A stretch of 64,000 nt of DNA from Pontibacter chinhatensis (GTDB lineage Bacteria > Bacteroidota > Bacteroidia > Cytophagales > Hymenobacteraceae). A program made the translations under genes and the position numbers. Where the stretch lies: NCBI RefSeq assembly GCF_900113285.1, contig NZ_FOOT01000003.1:248001-312000 (forward strand). Direction: 5' to 3'. Positions 17,787-26,875 of this stretch are shown here, in pieces. Position 1 is the first letter of the stretch. The number at the start of each line of letters is the position of its first letter. The notes below the pieces were generated by a model. That model had not been told where the DNA came from. It saw only the letters and a program-made list of their open reading frames with translations, and did no database searches.

Positions 17787-18551
17787 TTATACTTCGATGG
17801 ATGTCTCCCAGCCGTCGTAATCGCCGTTGTGCCGCTGAGCCAGGCGCCGCAGGTACATCACGGCTTTGTCTATACTTTGGTGATCTACTTTATCGGTGCG
17901 GCTGATGTGCAATCGGTGCGGGTAATCCTCTGAGGAGGCCAGGTAATCGCTGGTCACCAGGCTGTAGTTCTCCTTGGCTATACTTTGCAGGAAAGCGGCG
18001 CGGTCAGCCTCGGTCTTAAAGTAGATCCAGTGGTCTACCTGGCGCGCCTTGCTCAGGTCATCGCCATTGCTCTCCAGTTCCTCCACCACCTTGCGGTTCT
18101 GTATACTTTGCAGCTGCTCCGGCTCGGGGTACAGAAAATTGAAGTAGCGGTTCCAGTCTTTGTCCGGTATCAGCTTAAGGGTGTAGGCGTGGCTGTTGTA
18201 TTGCTGCATTACTTCCTGCACATGCTCGGCGTAGCCATTGGGCTCACCCAGGTAGAAGTATACTTTGCGGTGCCCGCCACAGGTGAGGCGGCCGGCGTAG
18301 GTTGCCCCGCATTTTTGTCCCAAGGCGTCCTCCAGGTCGTCTTCTATGTTTTGCAGCAAGATAGTTTCCTGTAGGGATGAGAGCCCGTCCGGCCGGGGGT
18401 TCGTCATCTGGATAGACACCTTCAAGAGGTTAGGCTGGTGGGCGAGCGGCGCGACTTTGGCCAGACCCAGGTCCACGGCTATAGACCCTGGCTTACTGTC
18501 GACGCTCCTGAAATGAAACTCCCAATCCGGTTCATGCGCTGTTTGTTCCAT
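17787..18551 (-). CDS. DUF695 / RraB-like two-domain protein
   Basis: 254 residues. The N-terminal half (about 8-130) matches the DUF695 pattern (WEFHFRSVDSKPGSIAVDLG, LEDAL). The C-terminal half (about 150-250) has the RraB-like layout (VDHWIYFKTEADRAAFL, DGWETSIEV). RraB regulates RNase E in enterobacteria, but in Bacteroidetes the function of this fusion is not known. It lies upstream of rnr on the same strand, separated by about 190 bp, which hints at an RNA-related role but does not show it. Confidence 0.75.
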   Translation of the reverse strand: MEQTAHEPDWEFHFRSVDSKPGSIAVDLGLAKVAPLAHQPNLLKVSIQMTNPRPDGLSSLQETILLQNIEDDLEDALGQKCGATYAGRLTCGGHRKVYFYLGEPNGYAEHVQEVMQQYNSHAYTLKLIPDKDWNRYFNFLYPEPEQLQSIQNRKVVEELESNGDDLSKARQVDHWIYFKTEADRAAFLQSIAKENYSLVTSDYLASSEDYPHRLHISRTDKVDHQSIDKAVMYLRRLAQRHNGDYDGWETSIEV

Positions 18552-18608
18552 ATTCCTTATCCTACGTTTTTTGATTGCACAAGTCGGGCCATGGTGCTGC
18601 GGAAGCCG

Positions 18609-20408
18609 CTACAACATGTCTGCCTTTAGGGCCGCACGTTGCCGCTGTGCGGCCCTGATGTCTTCCGGCTCACCTTTCGGAATGGCATCAATCAGCATAC
18701 GTGTATATGCATGATGGGGCTGCTCAAACAGCATGTCGGGCGTACCGCTTTCCACAATCCTGCCCTTGTTCATCACTAGTATACGGTCAGCCATATGTTT
18801 TGCTACGGCCAAGTCGTGAGTAATAAAAATGCAGGCGATTTGCAGCTCCCGCTTCAGGCTGTTGAGCAGGTTCAGTACCTGTGCCTGTACCGACACGTCG
18901 AGTGATGAGACGGGCTCGTCGCAGATGAGGCACTTGGGCTGCAGGGCCAGGGCCCGGGCGATACTTATCCGCTGCCGCTGCCCGCCCGAAAACTCATGTG
19001 GATAACGCTGAAAGCTATCCTCCGGAAGCCCCACCTTATCAAGCAGTTCCATGGCTTTTCCACGGCGTTCTCTGTCGTTTTTGTAGAAGTTATGCACCTG
19101 CATGGGTTCCATGATCGCCTCCCCCACAGTGTGCATGGGGTTGAGCGAGGCATAGGGATCCTGGAAAACCATCTGGAAATGGCGACGGCTCTTGCGCAGT
19201 TCCTCCGGACTCAAGCGAGTAAGGTCTTGCCCATTGAAAAGGATGCGTCCCGCCGTTGGCTCCACCAGTCGTAGCAGCGCCCGCCCCAGGGTTGTCTTCC
19301 CGCTCCCTGACTCGCCTACCAGCGCAAGCGTTTCCCCGTGCTTTACCTCGAAGCTCACGCCGTCTACTGCCTTCACGTACTCCGCAGTACGACTAAGAAA
19401 GCCTTTTTGTATTGGGAAGTATACTTTCAGGTCCTGCGCCTGCAGCAGCACCGGTTTCTGGTATTGCGCGGCCTTGGCAGTGCTAGTGGCTGCTGCGCCT
19501 GCGGTGCGTGTTTGCTTTTTAGGTTCGCTGGGGGTATCGTTATACTTACTTTCCGACAGGAAATCCGAAATGGTGGGAAGTATGGCCTGCGGAGGAGTAG
19601 CGAGCTGAGGCCGGCAAGCCAGCAGGCCTTTGGTGTAGGGATGCTGCGGATTGGTAAAAATGTCCAACACCTTGCCCTGCTCCACCACCTTGCCCTGGTA
19701 CATCACCAGCACCCGGTCAGCGATGCCGGCCACCACACCCAAGTCGTGCGAGATGAACAGCACAGCCGTGTTCTCCTGTACCCGTAGCTCGTCTATCAGC
19801 TGTAGCACGCGCGCCTGCACCGTTACATCCAAGGCCGTGGTGGGTTCATCGACAATGAGCAGCGCCGGCTTGCAGGCCATGGCCATGGCAATCATCACAC
19901 GCTGCTTCTGCCCCCCCGAAAGCTCATGTGGATAAGCCTTATAAATCCTCTCAGGATCGGGCAGCTTTACCTGCTCAAAAAGCTGTAGTACGCGTTCTTT
20001 GGCCTCTTTTTTGGAAAGCTTGGTATGTAGCAGCAGCACCTCCGCCACCTGTTTTCCACAAGTATAAACCGGGTTCAGCGACGACATTGGCTCCTGAAAA
20101 ACCATGCTGATCTCACTTCCTCTTACCCGTTGCAACTGCTGCTCCCGTAGCTGCAGCAAATCTACCTCGCCATACTTTGGAGAGTTGAAAATAGCACTCC
20201 CCTCAGTTGTAACGCCAGCAGCATGCAACAGCCGCATCAGCGACAGGGCCGTCACCGATTTACCGGAGCCCGACTCCCCGACAATGGCCACGACCTCACC
20301 CGGGTATACGTCAAACGATATCTTGTCCACCGCTTTGGTATTGCCGCTGCGTGTGGAGAAAACAGTCTCTAAATCTCTGACCTGAAGTATGGGTGTGGGG
20401 GTTGGCAA
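18609..20408 (-). CDS. Oligopeptide-type ABC transporter ATPase with two fused ATPase domains
   Basis: 599 residues made of two complete ABC domains, as in GsiA/YejF (DppD plus DppF). The first has Walker A GESGSGKSV, signature LSGGQKQR and Walker B LLIVDEP. The second has GESGSGKTT, FSGGQRQR and CLICDEP. Each ends with the oligopeptide-ATPase tail (HPYTKGLL and HAYTRMLI). A linker rich in Ala, Thr and Lys (about 265-310) joins them. The frame starts with TTG at 20408 and no nearby ATG is available. Permease and binding-protein genes are not next to it, so the partners are elsewhere. Confidence 0.9.
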   Translation of the reverse strand: MPTPTPILQVRDLETVFSTRSGNTKAVDKISFDVYPGEVVAIVGESGSGKSVTALSLMRLLHAAGVTTEGSAIFNSPKYGEVDLLQLREQQLQRVRGSEISMVFQEPMSSLNPVYTCGKQVAEVLLLHTKLSKKEAKERVLQLFEQVKLPDPERIYKAYPHELSGGQKQRVMIAMAMACKPALLIVDEPTTALDVTVQARVLQLIDELRVQENTAVLFISHDLGVVAGIADRVLVMYQGKVVEQGKVLDIFTNPQHPYTKGLLACRPQLATPPQAILPTISDFLSESKYNDTPSEPKKQTRTAGAAATSTAKAAQYQKPVLLQAQDLKVYFPIQKGFLSRTAEYVKAVDGVSFEVKHGETLALVGESGSGKTTLGRALLRLVEPTAGRILFNGQDLTRLSPEELRKSRRHFQMVFQDPYASLNPMHTVGEAIMEPMQVHNFYKNDRERRGKAMELLDKVGLPEDSFQRYPHEFSGGQRQRISIARALALQPKCLICDEPVSSLDVSVQAQVLNLLNSLKRELQIACIFITHDLAVAKHMADRILVMNKGRIVESGTPDMLFEQPHHAYTRMLIDAIPKGEPEDIRAAQRQRAALKADML

Positions 20409-20515
20409 GGGTGAGGAAGGTTTGGCTTCAGGTAAAAATAAGGTTTTTCAGGCACAAGCCATCATGGCCAACTGTGTTTATAACCTGATACCTTTCAATG
20501 AAGCTAATTACCGGC

Positions 20516-20523
20516 TACCTTTG
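20516..20523 (+). promoter_or_regulatory. Promoter -7 element before the YihX-like gene
   Basis: TACCTTTG matches TAnnTTTG exactly, 20 bp before the start codon at 20544. A TTTC-type weak -33 lies about 20 bp further upstream. Confidence 0.5.
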
Positions 20524-20543
20524 CCCGCTTACCCTTATAAGCC

Positions 20544-21149
20544 ATGATTAAAACGATCATTTTCGACCTTGGTGCTGTGTTGATTGACTGGAACCCGCAC
20601 TACCTGTACCGTAAGCTGTTTGAGAAAGAAGAAGAGATGCTCTACTTTCTGGAGAACATCTGCACCCCGGCATGGAATGAAGAGCAGGACGCCGGACGCT
20701 CCCTGCAAGAGGCCACTAACCTGCTGCTAGCCCAGTTTCCGGAGCACCGGGAAAACATTGAAGCCTTTTATGGCCGCTGGGAAGAAATGTTGGGCGGAGC
20801 GATAGAAGGCACGGTGCAAATTCTGCGCGAGCTAAAGGAGGGTGGCAAGTATAACCTCTACGCCTTGACCAACTGGTCGGGCGAAACGTTTCCGGTTGCG
20901 CAGGAGCGCTTTGACTTCCTGGGCTGGTTCGACGGCATTGTGGTGTCTGGTACGGAGAAGGATCGTAAGCCTTCCAGTTCCTTCTACCACACGCTGCTTA
21001 ACCGGTACGAGATCCTTCCCTCCCAGGCCCTCTTCATTGATGATAATCTGAATAATATCAACGCAGCGCAGCAACTGGGCATCGCGTCTATACATTTCAC
21101 TTCTCCGGAAGCGTTGAGAAAGGCTTTGGAAGAGCGAAAGGTTTTATAA
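20544..21149 (+). CDS. HAD-family phosphatase, YihX-like
   Basis: 201 residues. Motif I FDLGAVLIDWNP has the nucleophile Asp8, with Gly at the position two after it, as in the YihX subfamily (FDLGNV). Motif II is ALTNWS, motif III is EKDRKPSS and motif IV is FIDDNLNNI. E. coli YihX dephosphorylates alpha-glucose-1-phosphate. The substrate here is an inference. The gene is monocistronic with its own promoter. Confidence 0.85.
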   Translation: MIKTIIFDLGAVLIDWNPHYLYRKLFEKEEEMLYFLENICTPAWNEEQDAGRSLQEATNLLLAQFPEHRENIEAFYGRWEEMLGGAIEGTVQILRELKEGGKYNLYALTNWSGETFPVAQERFDFLGWFDGIVVSGTEKDRKPSSSFYHTLLNRYEILPSQALFIDDNLNNINAAQQLGIASIHFTSPEALRKALEERKVL

Positions 21150-21188
21150 TAGACATCTTCTTGTAGACATCCCCTTGCTTTGGGCGCC

Positions 21189-21584
21189 TTACTGTTTATC
21201 CAGCCACATAAGTGAAGCAGGAACTATCACTATTGTTATTATCGTGAGATAAAAAGCTAGTTTGTTGCCCCTAATATAATCTTCCGGATAGAGATCTATA
21301 GTTGACAAATCCTCAAAGGACAAAGTGAATATGTGAATGATAAAGCCGCTTAAGATCCAATGCCCATATACTATACCTATTAAGTATGGTTCATGAATGA
21401 ATTCAGGGCGAGGTAACCCGATTAAGTATAAGCTCCACTCGAATAAGCACCAACTCCATACCATCCCAAGAAAACCAAAAAATAGCTTTGTCCAGAATGC
21501 GCTCAGCCAGTGGTCGTCCCTGCGCCTGTAACGCAGGTACAGGGCAGCAATCATCAGGTCGAGCTTGTTCAGGTCTCTTATCAT
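21189..21584 (-). CDS. Small membrane protein, function unknown
   Basis: 131 residues with a basic N-terminus (RYRRRDDHW) and three membrane segments (about 29-53, 68-90 and 108-126). An acidic loop lies between the last two. No family was recognised. Codons are A/T-rich compared with lspA and ileS next door. It lies alone on the minus strand, with a terminator for lspA just upstream of it. Confidence 0.6.
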   Translation of the reverse strand: MIRDLNKLDLMIAALYLRYRRRDDHWLSAFWTKLFFGFLGMVWSWCLFEWSLYLIGLPRPEFIHEPYLIGIVYGHWILSGFIIHIFTLSFEDLSTIDLYPEDYIRGNKLAFYLTIITIVIVPASLMWLDKQ

Positions 21585-21619
21585 CCTGTTAAAGATAACC
21601 AGCCCTAGCTAAAAACAAA

Positions 21620-21645
21620 AAGGCTGCCCCAACCGGAGCAGCCTT
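21620..21645 (-). terminator. Terminator after lspA
   Basis: AAGGCTGC pairs with GCAGCCTT, followed on the minus strand by a T-rich tract. It lies 25 bp past the lspA stop. Confidence 0.8.
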
Positions 21646-21669
21646 CTCTTTTTATACTTTATACTTTTC

Positions 21670-22290
21670 TTACAGCCCCTGCTGCTCTACTGGTCTTTGC
21701 TTTTGCTCTTCGTGGTGCTCGCCGAAGAAACGCTTCTGGTTGAACAGGATCAGCAGCACGCCAATGAAGATAGCCGAATCCGCTACGTTGAAGATGGGCC
21801 ACAGCGACATGGGCTTACCGCCAAGTATAGGCACCCAGTTGGGCACAATGCCTTCCCAGATATCGATGTAGAACATGTCGATTACCTGGCCATGAAACCA
21901 CGGTGTAGAGGAGCCATAGGGGGCGTTGTCGAACCACACCCCGTAGAACGTGCTGTCGATGAGGTTGCCGATGGCACCACCAAGTATAAGGGCAATGCAC
22001 CAGATAAGACCGGTGGGCGCTTTGTGCTTTACCAGGTAGTACAGGTAGTAACTTATGCCAAACATGGCTACCAGGCGGAACAGGGTCAGCATCAGTTTAC
22101 CGTACTCCGAGCCCAGCTCCACGCCGAATGCCATCCCCGGGTTGAGCGTATAATGCAGCTTCAGCCAGTCCCCGATCAAATGAATCTCTCCCGGCATGCC
22201 CATCTCCATGTTGTAATGCACGATCAGTTTCACCACCTGATCGATAATGATCACGACAAGGGCAAGCAGGTAGTATTTTCCGTATTTCAT
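21670..22290 (-). CDS. lspA: Lipoprotein signal peptidase (signal peptidase II)
   Basis: 206 residues from the ATG at 22290 (a TTG at 22317 is less likely). Four membrane helices carry the conserved LspA blocks: NPGMAFG, GGAIGNLID with the first catalytic Asp, VIDMF, and WPIFNVADSAI with the second catalytic Asp. It cleaves the signal peptide of diacylglyceryl-modified prolipoproteins, several of which are encoded in this window. The insertion between helices 3 and 4 (YGVWFDNAPYGSSTPWFHG) and the charged tail are longer than in E. coli, as is usual in Bacteroidetes. It is downstream of ileS, the classic ileS-lspA order. Confidence 0.95.
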   Translation of the reverse strand: MKYGKYYLLALVVIIIDQVVKLIVHYNMEMGMPGEIHLIGDWLKLHYTLNPGMAFGVELGSEYGKLMLTLFRLVAMFGISYYLYYLVKHKAPTGLIWCIALILGGAIGNLIDSTFYGVWFDNAPYGSSTPWFHGQVIDMFYIDIWEGIVPNWVPILGGKPMSLWPIFNVADSAIFIGVLLILFNQKRFFGEHHEEQKQRPVEQQGL

Positions 22291-22373
22291 TATGTGTTCT
22301 TTAAGCAGCTTCTGCAAAGCCCGACTGCTATGCTTTCCTCAATTTCGCTGCAATATACTTCTTGAAAGTATGA

Positions 22374-22407
22374 AAAGCACCAGGATACGCTTGGCCCCTG
22401 GTGCTTT
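22374..22407 (-). terminator. Terminator after ileS
   Basis: An 11-bp perfect stem (AAAGCACCAGG with CCTGGTGCTTT) starts 7 bp past the ileS stop, so ileS and lspA may be largely separate transcripts despite their order. Confidence 0.8.
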
Positions 22408-22413
22408 CCCTAT

Positions 22414-25400
22414 TTAGATAGTCGCCCGCTCTTCCGTCTGGATTTGGATAGGCACCTGATACTCGTCTATGTCGAGGATGGTGGCGCTTGCCAGCTGCGG
22501 TACCAACTCCAGCGACAGGGCCTGCGTTTCGGTGCGGATGTAGGCACCGTAGTTGGCCACGGCCGCGTTCACCTCGGGCGCCGACTCCTGCAGGGCGATG
22601 TGGATCTTGTCCTGCACCTCCAGGTTGGCGTCTTTGCGCAGGTTCTGGATACGATTCACCAGGTCGCGGGCGATGCCTTCCTGCTTCAATTCCTCGGTGA
22701 TGGTGATGTCCAGGGCCACGGTCAGTTTGCCTTCGCTGGCTACGAGCCAACCCGGAATGTCTTCTGAGGAAATCTCCACGTCCTCCGGTGTCAGCACTGC
22801 CGACTCGTCTTCTGAGAGCATCACCTTGAAGCCGCCTTCGCGCTCCAGTTCGGCGATGTCCTTTTGGTCCATCTGCTGCACAGCGGCGGCCACCAGCTTC
22901 ATCTTCGGCCCGAATACCTGGCCCAGCTTCTTAAAGTTTGGCTTTATCTTCTTCACCAGGATGCCTGACGTATCATCGATGTACTCGATGGCCTTCACGT
23001 TCACCTCGCTCATGATTAGGTCGGCCACGGCCTCTACCTGTTGCTTCATCTTCGGGTTAAGCACCGGAATCAGGATACGCTGCAGCGGCTGGCGAACCTT
23101 TATCATCTCCTTCTTGCGCAGCGAGTGCACCAGAGACGAAATCGTCTGGGCCAGTTGCATGCGCTCCTCCAGGTCCTTGTCGATATCCTCGTGGTTTACC
23201 TCCGGATAGTACGCCAGGTGCACCGACTCCTCCTGATGCCTGTTGCTCACAGCGTTCAGGTCACGGTAGAGTTGCTCGGTGTAGAACGGCGCAATCGGGG
23301 CAGCCAGTATGGCAATCGTCTCCAGGCAAGTATAAAGTGTCTGGTAGGCAGCAATCTTATCGGTGTTGTACTCGCCCTTCCAGAAGCGCTTGCGGTTCAG
23401 GCGCACGTACCAGTTGCTCAGGTCGTCCACCACAAAATCCTGGATGGCACGGGCGGCACGGGTTGGATCATAGTCGGCGTAGTAAGCGTCTACGTCCTGC
23501 ACCAGCGTGTTCAGCTTGGAGATAACCCAGCGGTCCGACTCCGTACGCTGCGCCATCGGCACATCCGCCTCGGCATAGGTAAAGTTGTCGAGGTTGGCGT
23601 AAAGCGCAAAGAACGAGTAGGTGTTCTGCAAGGTGCCGAAGAAGCGGCGCTGCGTCTCCACCACCCCATCGGGGTTGAACTTCAGGTTGTCCCAAGGCGG
23701 TGCATTGGAAATCATGTACCAGCGCACGGCATCAGGGCCATAAGTGCCGATCATCTCAAACGGATCGATGGCGTTGCCGAGGCGCTTGCTCATCTTGTTG
23801 CCGTTCTTATCGAGCACCAGACCGTTGGCGATTACGTTCTTGTAAGCCACGCTGTCCTCCAGCATCACGGCCAGCGCATGCAGCGTAAAGAACCAACCTC
23901 GTGTCTGGTCCACTCCTTCGGCAATGAAGTCAGCCGGGAAGTTCTTCTCGAAGATTTCCTTGTTCTCAATTGGGTAATGCCACTGTGCATAAGGCATCGC
24001 GCCAGAGTCGAACCACACGTCGATAAGGTCTGGCTCTCTGTACATTGGCTTACCAGAGTCGCTTACCAGCACGATGTTATCCACATACGGGCGGTGCAGC
24101 TCTTTCACCTCCACGGAGGCATCCATCACACCGGCACGCACGGCTTTTTCGATCTCCTCGTTCAGCTGCGCAATAGAGCCAATGCAGATTTCCTCCTCGC
24201 CGCCCTCGGTGCGCCAGATTGGCAGCGGAGTGCCCCAGTAGCGGGAGCGCGACAGGTTCCAGTCCACCAGGTTCTCGAGCCAGTTGCCGAAGCGGCCCGT
24301 GCCCGTAGACTCCGGTTTCCAGTTAATGGTTTTGTTTAGCTCGATCAGGCGGTCCTTTACGGCTGTGGTTTTGATGAACCAGCTATCCAGCGGGTAGTAG
24401 AGCACCGGCATGTCGGTGCGCCAGCAGTGCGGATAGGTGTGCTCATACTTCTCTACTTTAAAGGCCTTGCCTTCTTCTTTCAGTTTGATAGCGATCTTCA
24501 CGTCGGTCGGCCTGTACTCCGGAGAAGATTCGTCTTCCTTGGCGTAGTTCTTCACGTACATGCCGGCAAAGTCGGTGATCTCCTTCACGAAGCGGCCCTG
24601 CCTGTCCACAATCGGAGACGGCTTGCCATTCTCGTCGAGCACCAGCAGCGCCGGGATGTCGTTCTGGGCGGCAACACGGGCGTCATCTGCACCAAAGGTT
24701 GGCGAGATGTGCACAATGCCGGTACCATCCTCTGTGGTCACGTAGTCGCCGATGATCACACGGAAGGCGGGCTTGTCCGGCTGCACGTACGGCATCAGCT
24801 GGTGAAACTCTATTCCGGCCAGATCAGCGCCATCGAACTCCTCCACTACTCTGTAAGGGATTAGTTTGTCGCCGGAGCTATACTCTGTCAGCGGAATGTC
24901 AGCCGCTTTCGGGTTGAAGTAGCGGCTCACCAAGTCCTTGGCCAGGATCACTGAGATTGGCTCGTACGTGTACTGGTTGTAGGTTTTAACTTTTACATAC
25001 TTGATGTTCTTGCCCACGGCTAGCGCCGTGTTGGCAGGCAGCGTCCAGGGCGTGGTGGTCCAGGCCAAGAAGTATACCTTCTCCTCCTCACCCTCGAAAA
25101 GGAACATGTTGCGGGTGATCTTCTTCACCTCGAACTGCGCCACAACGGTCGTATCCTTCACCATCTTGTAGCAGCCCGGCTGGTTAAGCTCGTGCGAGCT
25201 CAGGCCAGTTCCGGCGGCCGGGGAGAACGGCTGGATCGTATAGCCCTTGTAAAGGTAGCCTTTGTCGTAGAGCCGTTTCAGCAGCGCCCAGCAAGACTCG
25301 ATGTACTCATCCTCGAACGTGATGTAGGGGTTGTTCAGGTCCACCCAGTAGCCCATCTGCTCAGTCAGGGTGTCCCACTGGTTTTTAAAGCGCATCACCG

Positions 25401-25767
25401 TTTCGCGGCAGCGCTGGTTATACTCTTCTACCGAAATGGTTTTGCCGATATCCTCTTTCGTGATGCCCAGCTCTTTTTCTACCTGCAGCTCTACGGGCAG
25501 GCCGTGGGTATCCCATCCGCCCTTGCGGTTTACCTGAAAGCCTTTGATGGTTTTGTAGCGGCAGAAAATATCCTTTACGGCGCGGGCCATTACGTGGTGA
25601 ATACCCGGGGTACCGTTGGCTGATGGTGGGCCCTCGTAGAACACGTAAGGCGCATTGCCCTCACGTGTGGCCACCGATTTCTCAAAGATGTTGTGCTGCT
25701 TCCAAAAGGACAGCACCTCCTCGCCTACTTTGGCGTAATTAAGGTTCTTATACTCGTTGTACTTCAC
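22414..25767 (-). CDS. ileS: Isoleucyl-tRNA synthetase with altered HIGH motif (IleRS2 type)
   Basis: 1117 residues with a GTG start. The class I signature reads PPSANGTPGIHH (47-58), so the HIGH motif is GIHH, with the first His and the Gly exchanged. The KMSKS loop is KMSKR near 657. The editing domain (about 200-410), the anticodon-binding domain and a long C-terminal extension are all present. The length and the PPSANG block fit the type 2, eukaryote-like IleRS common in Bacteroidetes. Type 2 enzymes tolerate mupirocin, and the GxHH variant is, as I recall, linked to very high tolerance. It is the only ileS in the window. Confidence 0.95.
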   Translation of the reverse strand: MKYNEYKNLNYAKVGEEVLSFWKQHNIFEKSVATREGNAPYVFYEGPPSANGTPGIHHVMARAVKDIFCRYKTIKGFQVNRKGGWDTHGLPVELQVEKELGITKEDIGKTISVEEYNQRCRETVMRFKNQWDTLTEQMGYWVDLNNPYITFEDEYIESCWALLKRLYDKGYLYKGYTIQPFSPAAGTGLSSHELNQPGCYKMVKDTTVVAQFEVKKITRNMFLFEGEEEKVYFLAWTTTPWTLPANTALAVGKNIKYVKVKTYNQYTYEPISVILAKDLVSRYFNPKAADIPLTEYSSGDKLIPYRVVEEFDGADLAGIEFHQLMPYVQPDKPAFRVIIGDYVTTEDGTGIVHISPTFGADDARVAAQNDIPALLVLDENGKPSPIVDRQGRFVKEITDFAGMYVKNYAKEDESSPEYRPTDVKIAIKLKEEGKAFKVEKYEHTYPHCWRTDMPVLYYPLDSWFIKTTAVKDRLIELNKTINWKPESTGTGRFGNWLENLVDWNLSRSRYWGTPLPIWRTEGGEEEICIGSIAQLNEEIEKAVRAGVMDASVEVKELHRPYVDNIVLVSDSGKPMYREPDLIDVWFDSGAMPYAQWHYPIENKEIFEKNFPADFIAEGVDQTRGWFFTLHALAVMLEDSVAYKNVIANGLVLDKNGNKMSKRLGNAIDPFEMIGTYGPDAVRWYMISNAPPWDNLKFNPDGVVETQRRFFGTLQNTYSFFALYANLDNFTYAEADVPMAQRTESDRWVISKLNTLVQDVDAYYADYDPTRAARAIQDFVVDDLSNWYVRLNRKRFWKGEYNTDKIAAYQTLYTCLETIAILAAPIAPFYTEQLYRDLNAVSNRHQEESVHLAYYPEVNHEDIDKDLEERMQLAQTISSLVHSLRKKEMIKVRQPLQRILIPVLNPKMKQQVEAVADLIMSEVNVKAIEYIDDTSGILVKKIKPNFKKLGQVFGPKMKLVAAAVQQMDQKDIAELEREGGFKVMLSEDESAVLTPEDVEISSEDIPGWLVASEGKLTVALDITITEELKQEGIARDLVNRIQNLRKDANLEVQDKIHIALQESAPEVNAAVANYGAYIRTETQALSLELVPQLASATILDIDEYQVPIQIQTEERATI

Positions 25768-26451
25768 CGTCTATAGGTTTTATATCTTCCTCAAGCGTTA
25801 TTATCTGTTTCTTGCTCTGCTGCCTTCATGGTTTGTAAAGCTCGTTTGAGCCTGTAAAACCACAGGTAGCAAGATGGCAATTTAATCAGGATTGGTCAGA
25901 TTTCAATCAGGAAAACCAGCTTCCACTGCTATCCAACACGCTGATTCTGCTTTGGTTTGGTAAAGGTACAGATTTTTTGCGGCTCCCGGAGTCTGCAAAC
26001 GCATAAAGCTGCCGGATTTAGAGCAACCTAAGTCCCTATGGCTCTGTGAGCTCTGTTAGAAGTGCACTGTATATGCCTCCCCTTTCCTGCGTTTCTTACT
26101 GTTGATAAAAGAAGCTAAATCATCCTTTTTTATACTTGCAGGCCAGATTCCATACTTGTTTTTCACAGTCTACCCCCTTCGAAAGTATAAACGCGAGGCT
26201 TGAGCCGGGCACTGTGTATTTCTCACGGGTGATTACATTCCACAGATGTGTATAACTCTACCCCCTTCCGTTTTTACACATGTTAATTGCTGTTTTCGCT
26301 CATCTTAATTCACATGTAAAAGCATTGAAATCTCGAATTTATACTTTACATAACTTTTACACTTCAAGACATTTCTAAACTCGCTTCTGACCTCACTCTA
26401 TACTTTAGTACAGGAAAAGTGTAGGAAGCGGAGCCGGATATCTTAAAATAA
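25768..26451. other. Long intergenic region between ileS and csbD
   Basis: About 680 bp without a credible gene. It holds several TATACTT heptamers and two copies of TCTACCCCCTTC (26169-26180 and 26257-26268, 88 bp apart). Each copy is directly preceded by a relaxed DnaA-box-like word: TTTTTCACA at 26158 and the complement of TTATACACA at 26247-26255. A third such word, TTTTACACA, is at 26273. A weak ileS promoter (TACCTTTA, minus strand) is near 25970. No RNA gene was recognised. Confidence 0.5.
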
Positions 26452-26482
26452 ATCGCCCCATACAAGCTGTGTATGGGGCGAT
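26452..26482 (-). terminator. Terminator after csbD
   Basis: A 13-bp perfect stem (ATCGCCCCATACA with TGTATGGGGCGAT) around a five-base loop, followed on the minus strand by a T-rich run. Confidence 0.85.
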
Positions 26483-26530
26483 AAATCATTGTCCCTTTTG
26501 AGGGAGTTTATAGCTGAGTTATCTCGAGCC

Positions 26531-26722
26531 TTAGAGACGGTCTATCCATTCTTTAAGCTCATGCTTTCCTTTCCCAATCTTTTGCTGAAGCCTGCCCAAC
26601 CATTCGTCCTGTTTTCCTTCTTCGTAAGTCAGGTCGTCATCGGTCAGGTCGCCATACTCTTTTTTGATCTTGCCCTTCAGCTCATTCCAGTTGCCGCGGG
26701 CTCTATATTCTTCTTCTCTCAT
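26531..26722 (-). CDS. CsbD-family stress protein
   Basis: 63 residues, highly charged and helical, with the CsbD pattern [22 protein letters not shown] followed by an E/K-rich helix. The family is induced by general stress in many bacteria but its molecular role is unknown. The length is typical. It is a single gene with its own terminator, and a TATACTT-containing region lies directly upstream of its start. Confidence 0.88.
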   Translation of the reverse strand: MREEEYRARGNWNELKGKIKKEYGDLTDDDLTYEEGKQDEWLGRLQQKIGKGKHELKEWIDRL

Positions 26723-26821
26723 TTTTCTATACTTGTTTATAGTTGATTATACTTTAATAAACGGTCTAGCAAATAAAAGAGTTAGGTATGGGTGGCTTTT
26801 CCTTGTGCTGGCAGGGCATGA

Positions 26822-26856
26822 AAAAAGCCGGTAGCGCTGCTGCACCCCGGCTTTTT
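26822..26856 (-). terminator. Terminator after glyS
   Basis: AAAAAGCCGG pairs with CCGGCTTTTT, 20 bp past the glyS stop, with a T run on the minus strand. Confidence 0.85.
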
Positions 26857-26875
26857 CTATACTTATACTTTACAC

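Noticed and set aside
23041..24339. Long open frame on the plus strand opposite ileS (432 codons)
   Set aside because: Antisense shadow of a GC-biased gene. Its composition is rich in His, Val, Arg and Leu with no domain, while ileS on the other strand is fully conserved.
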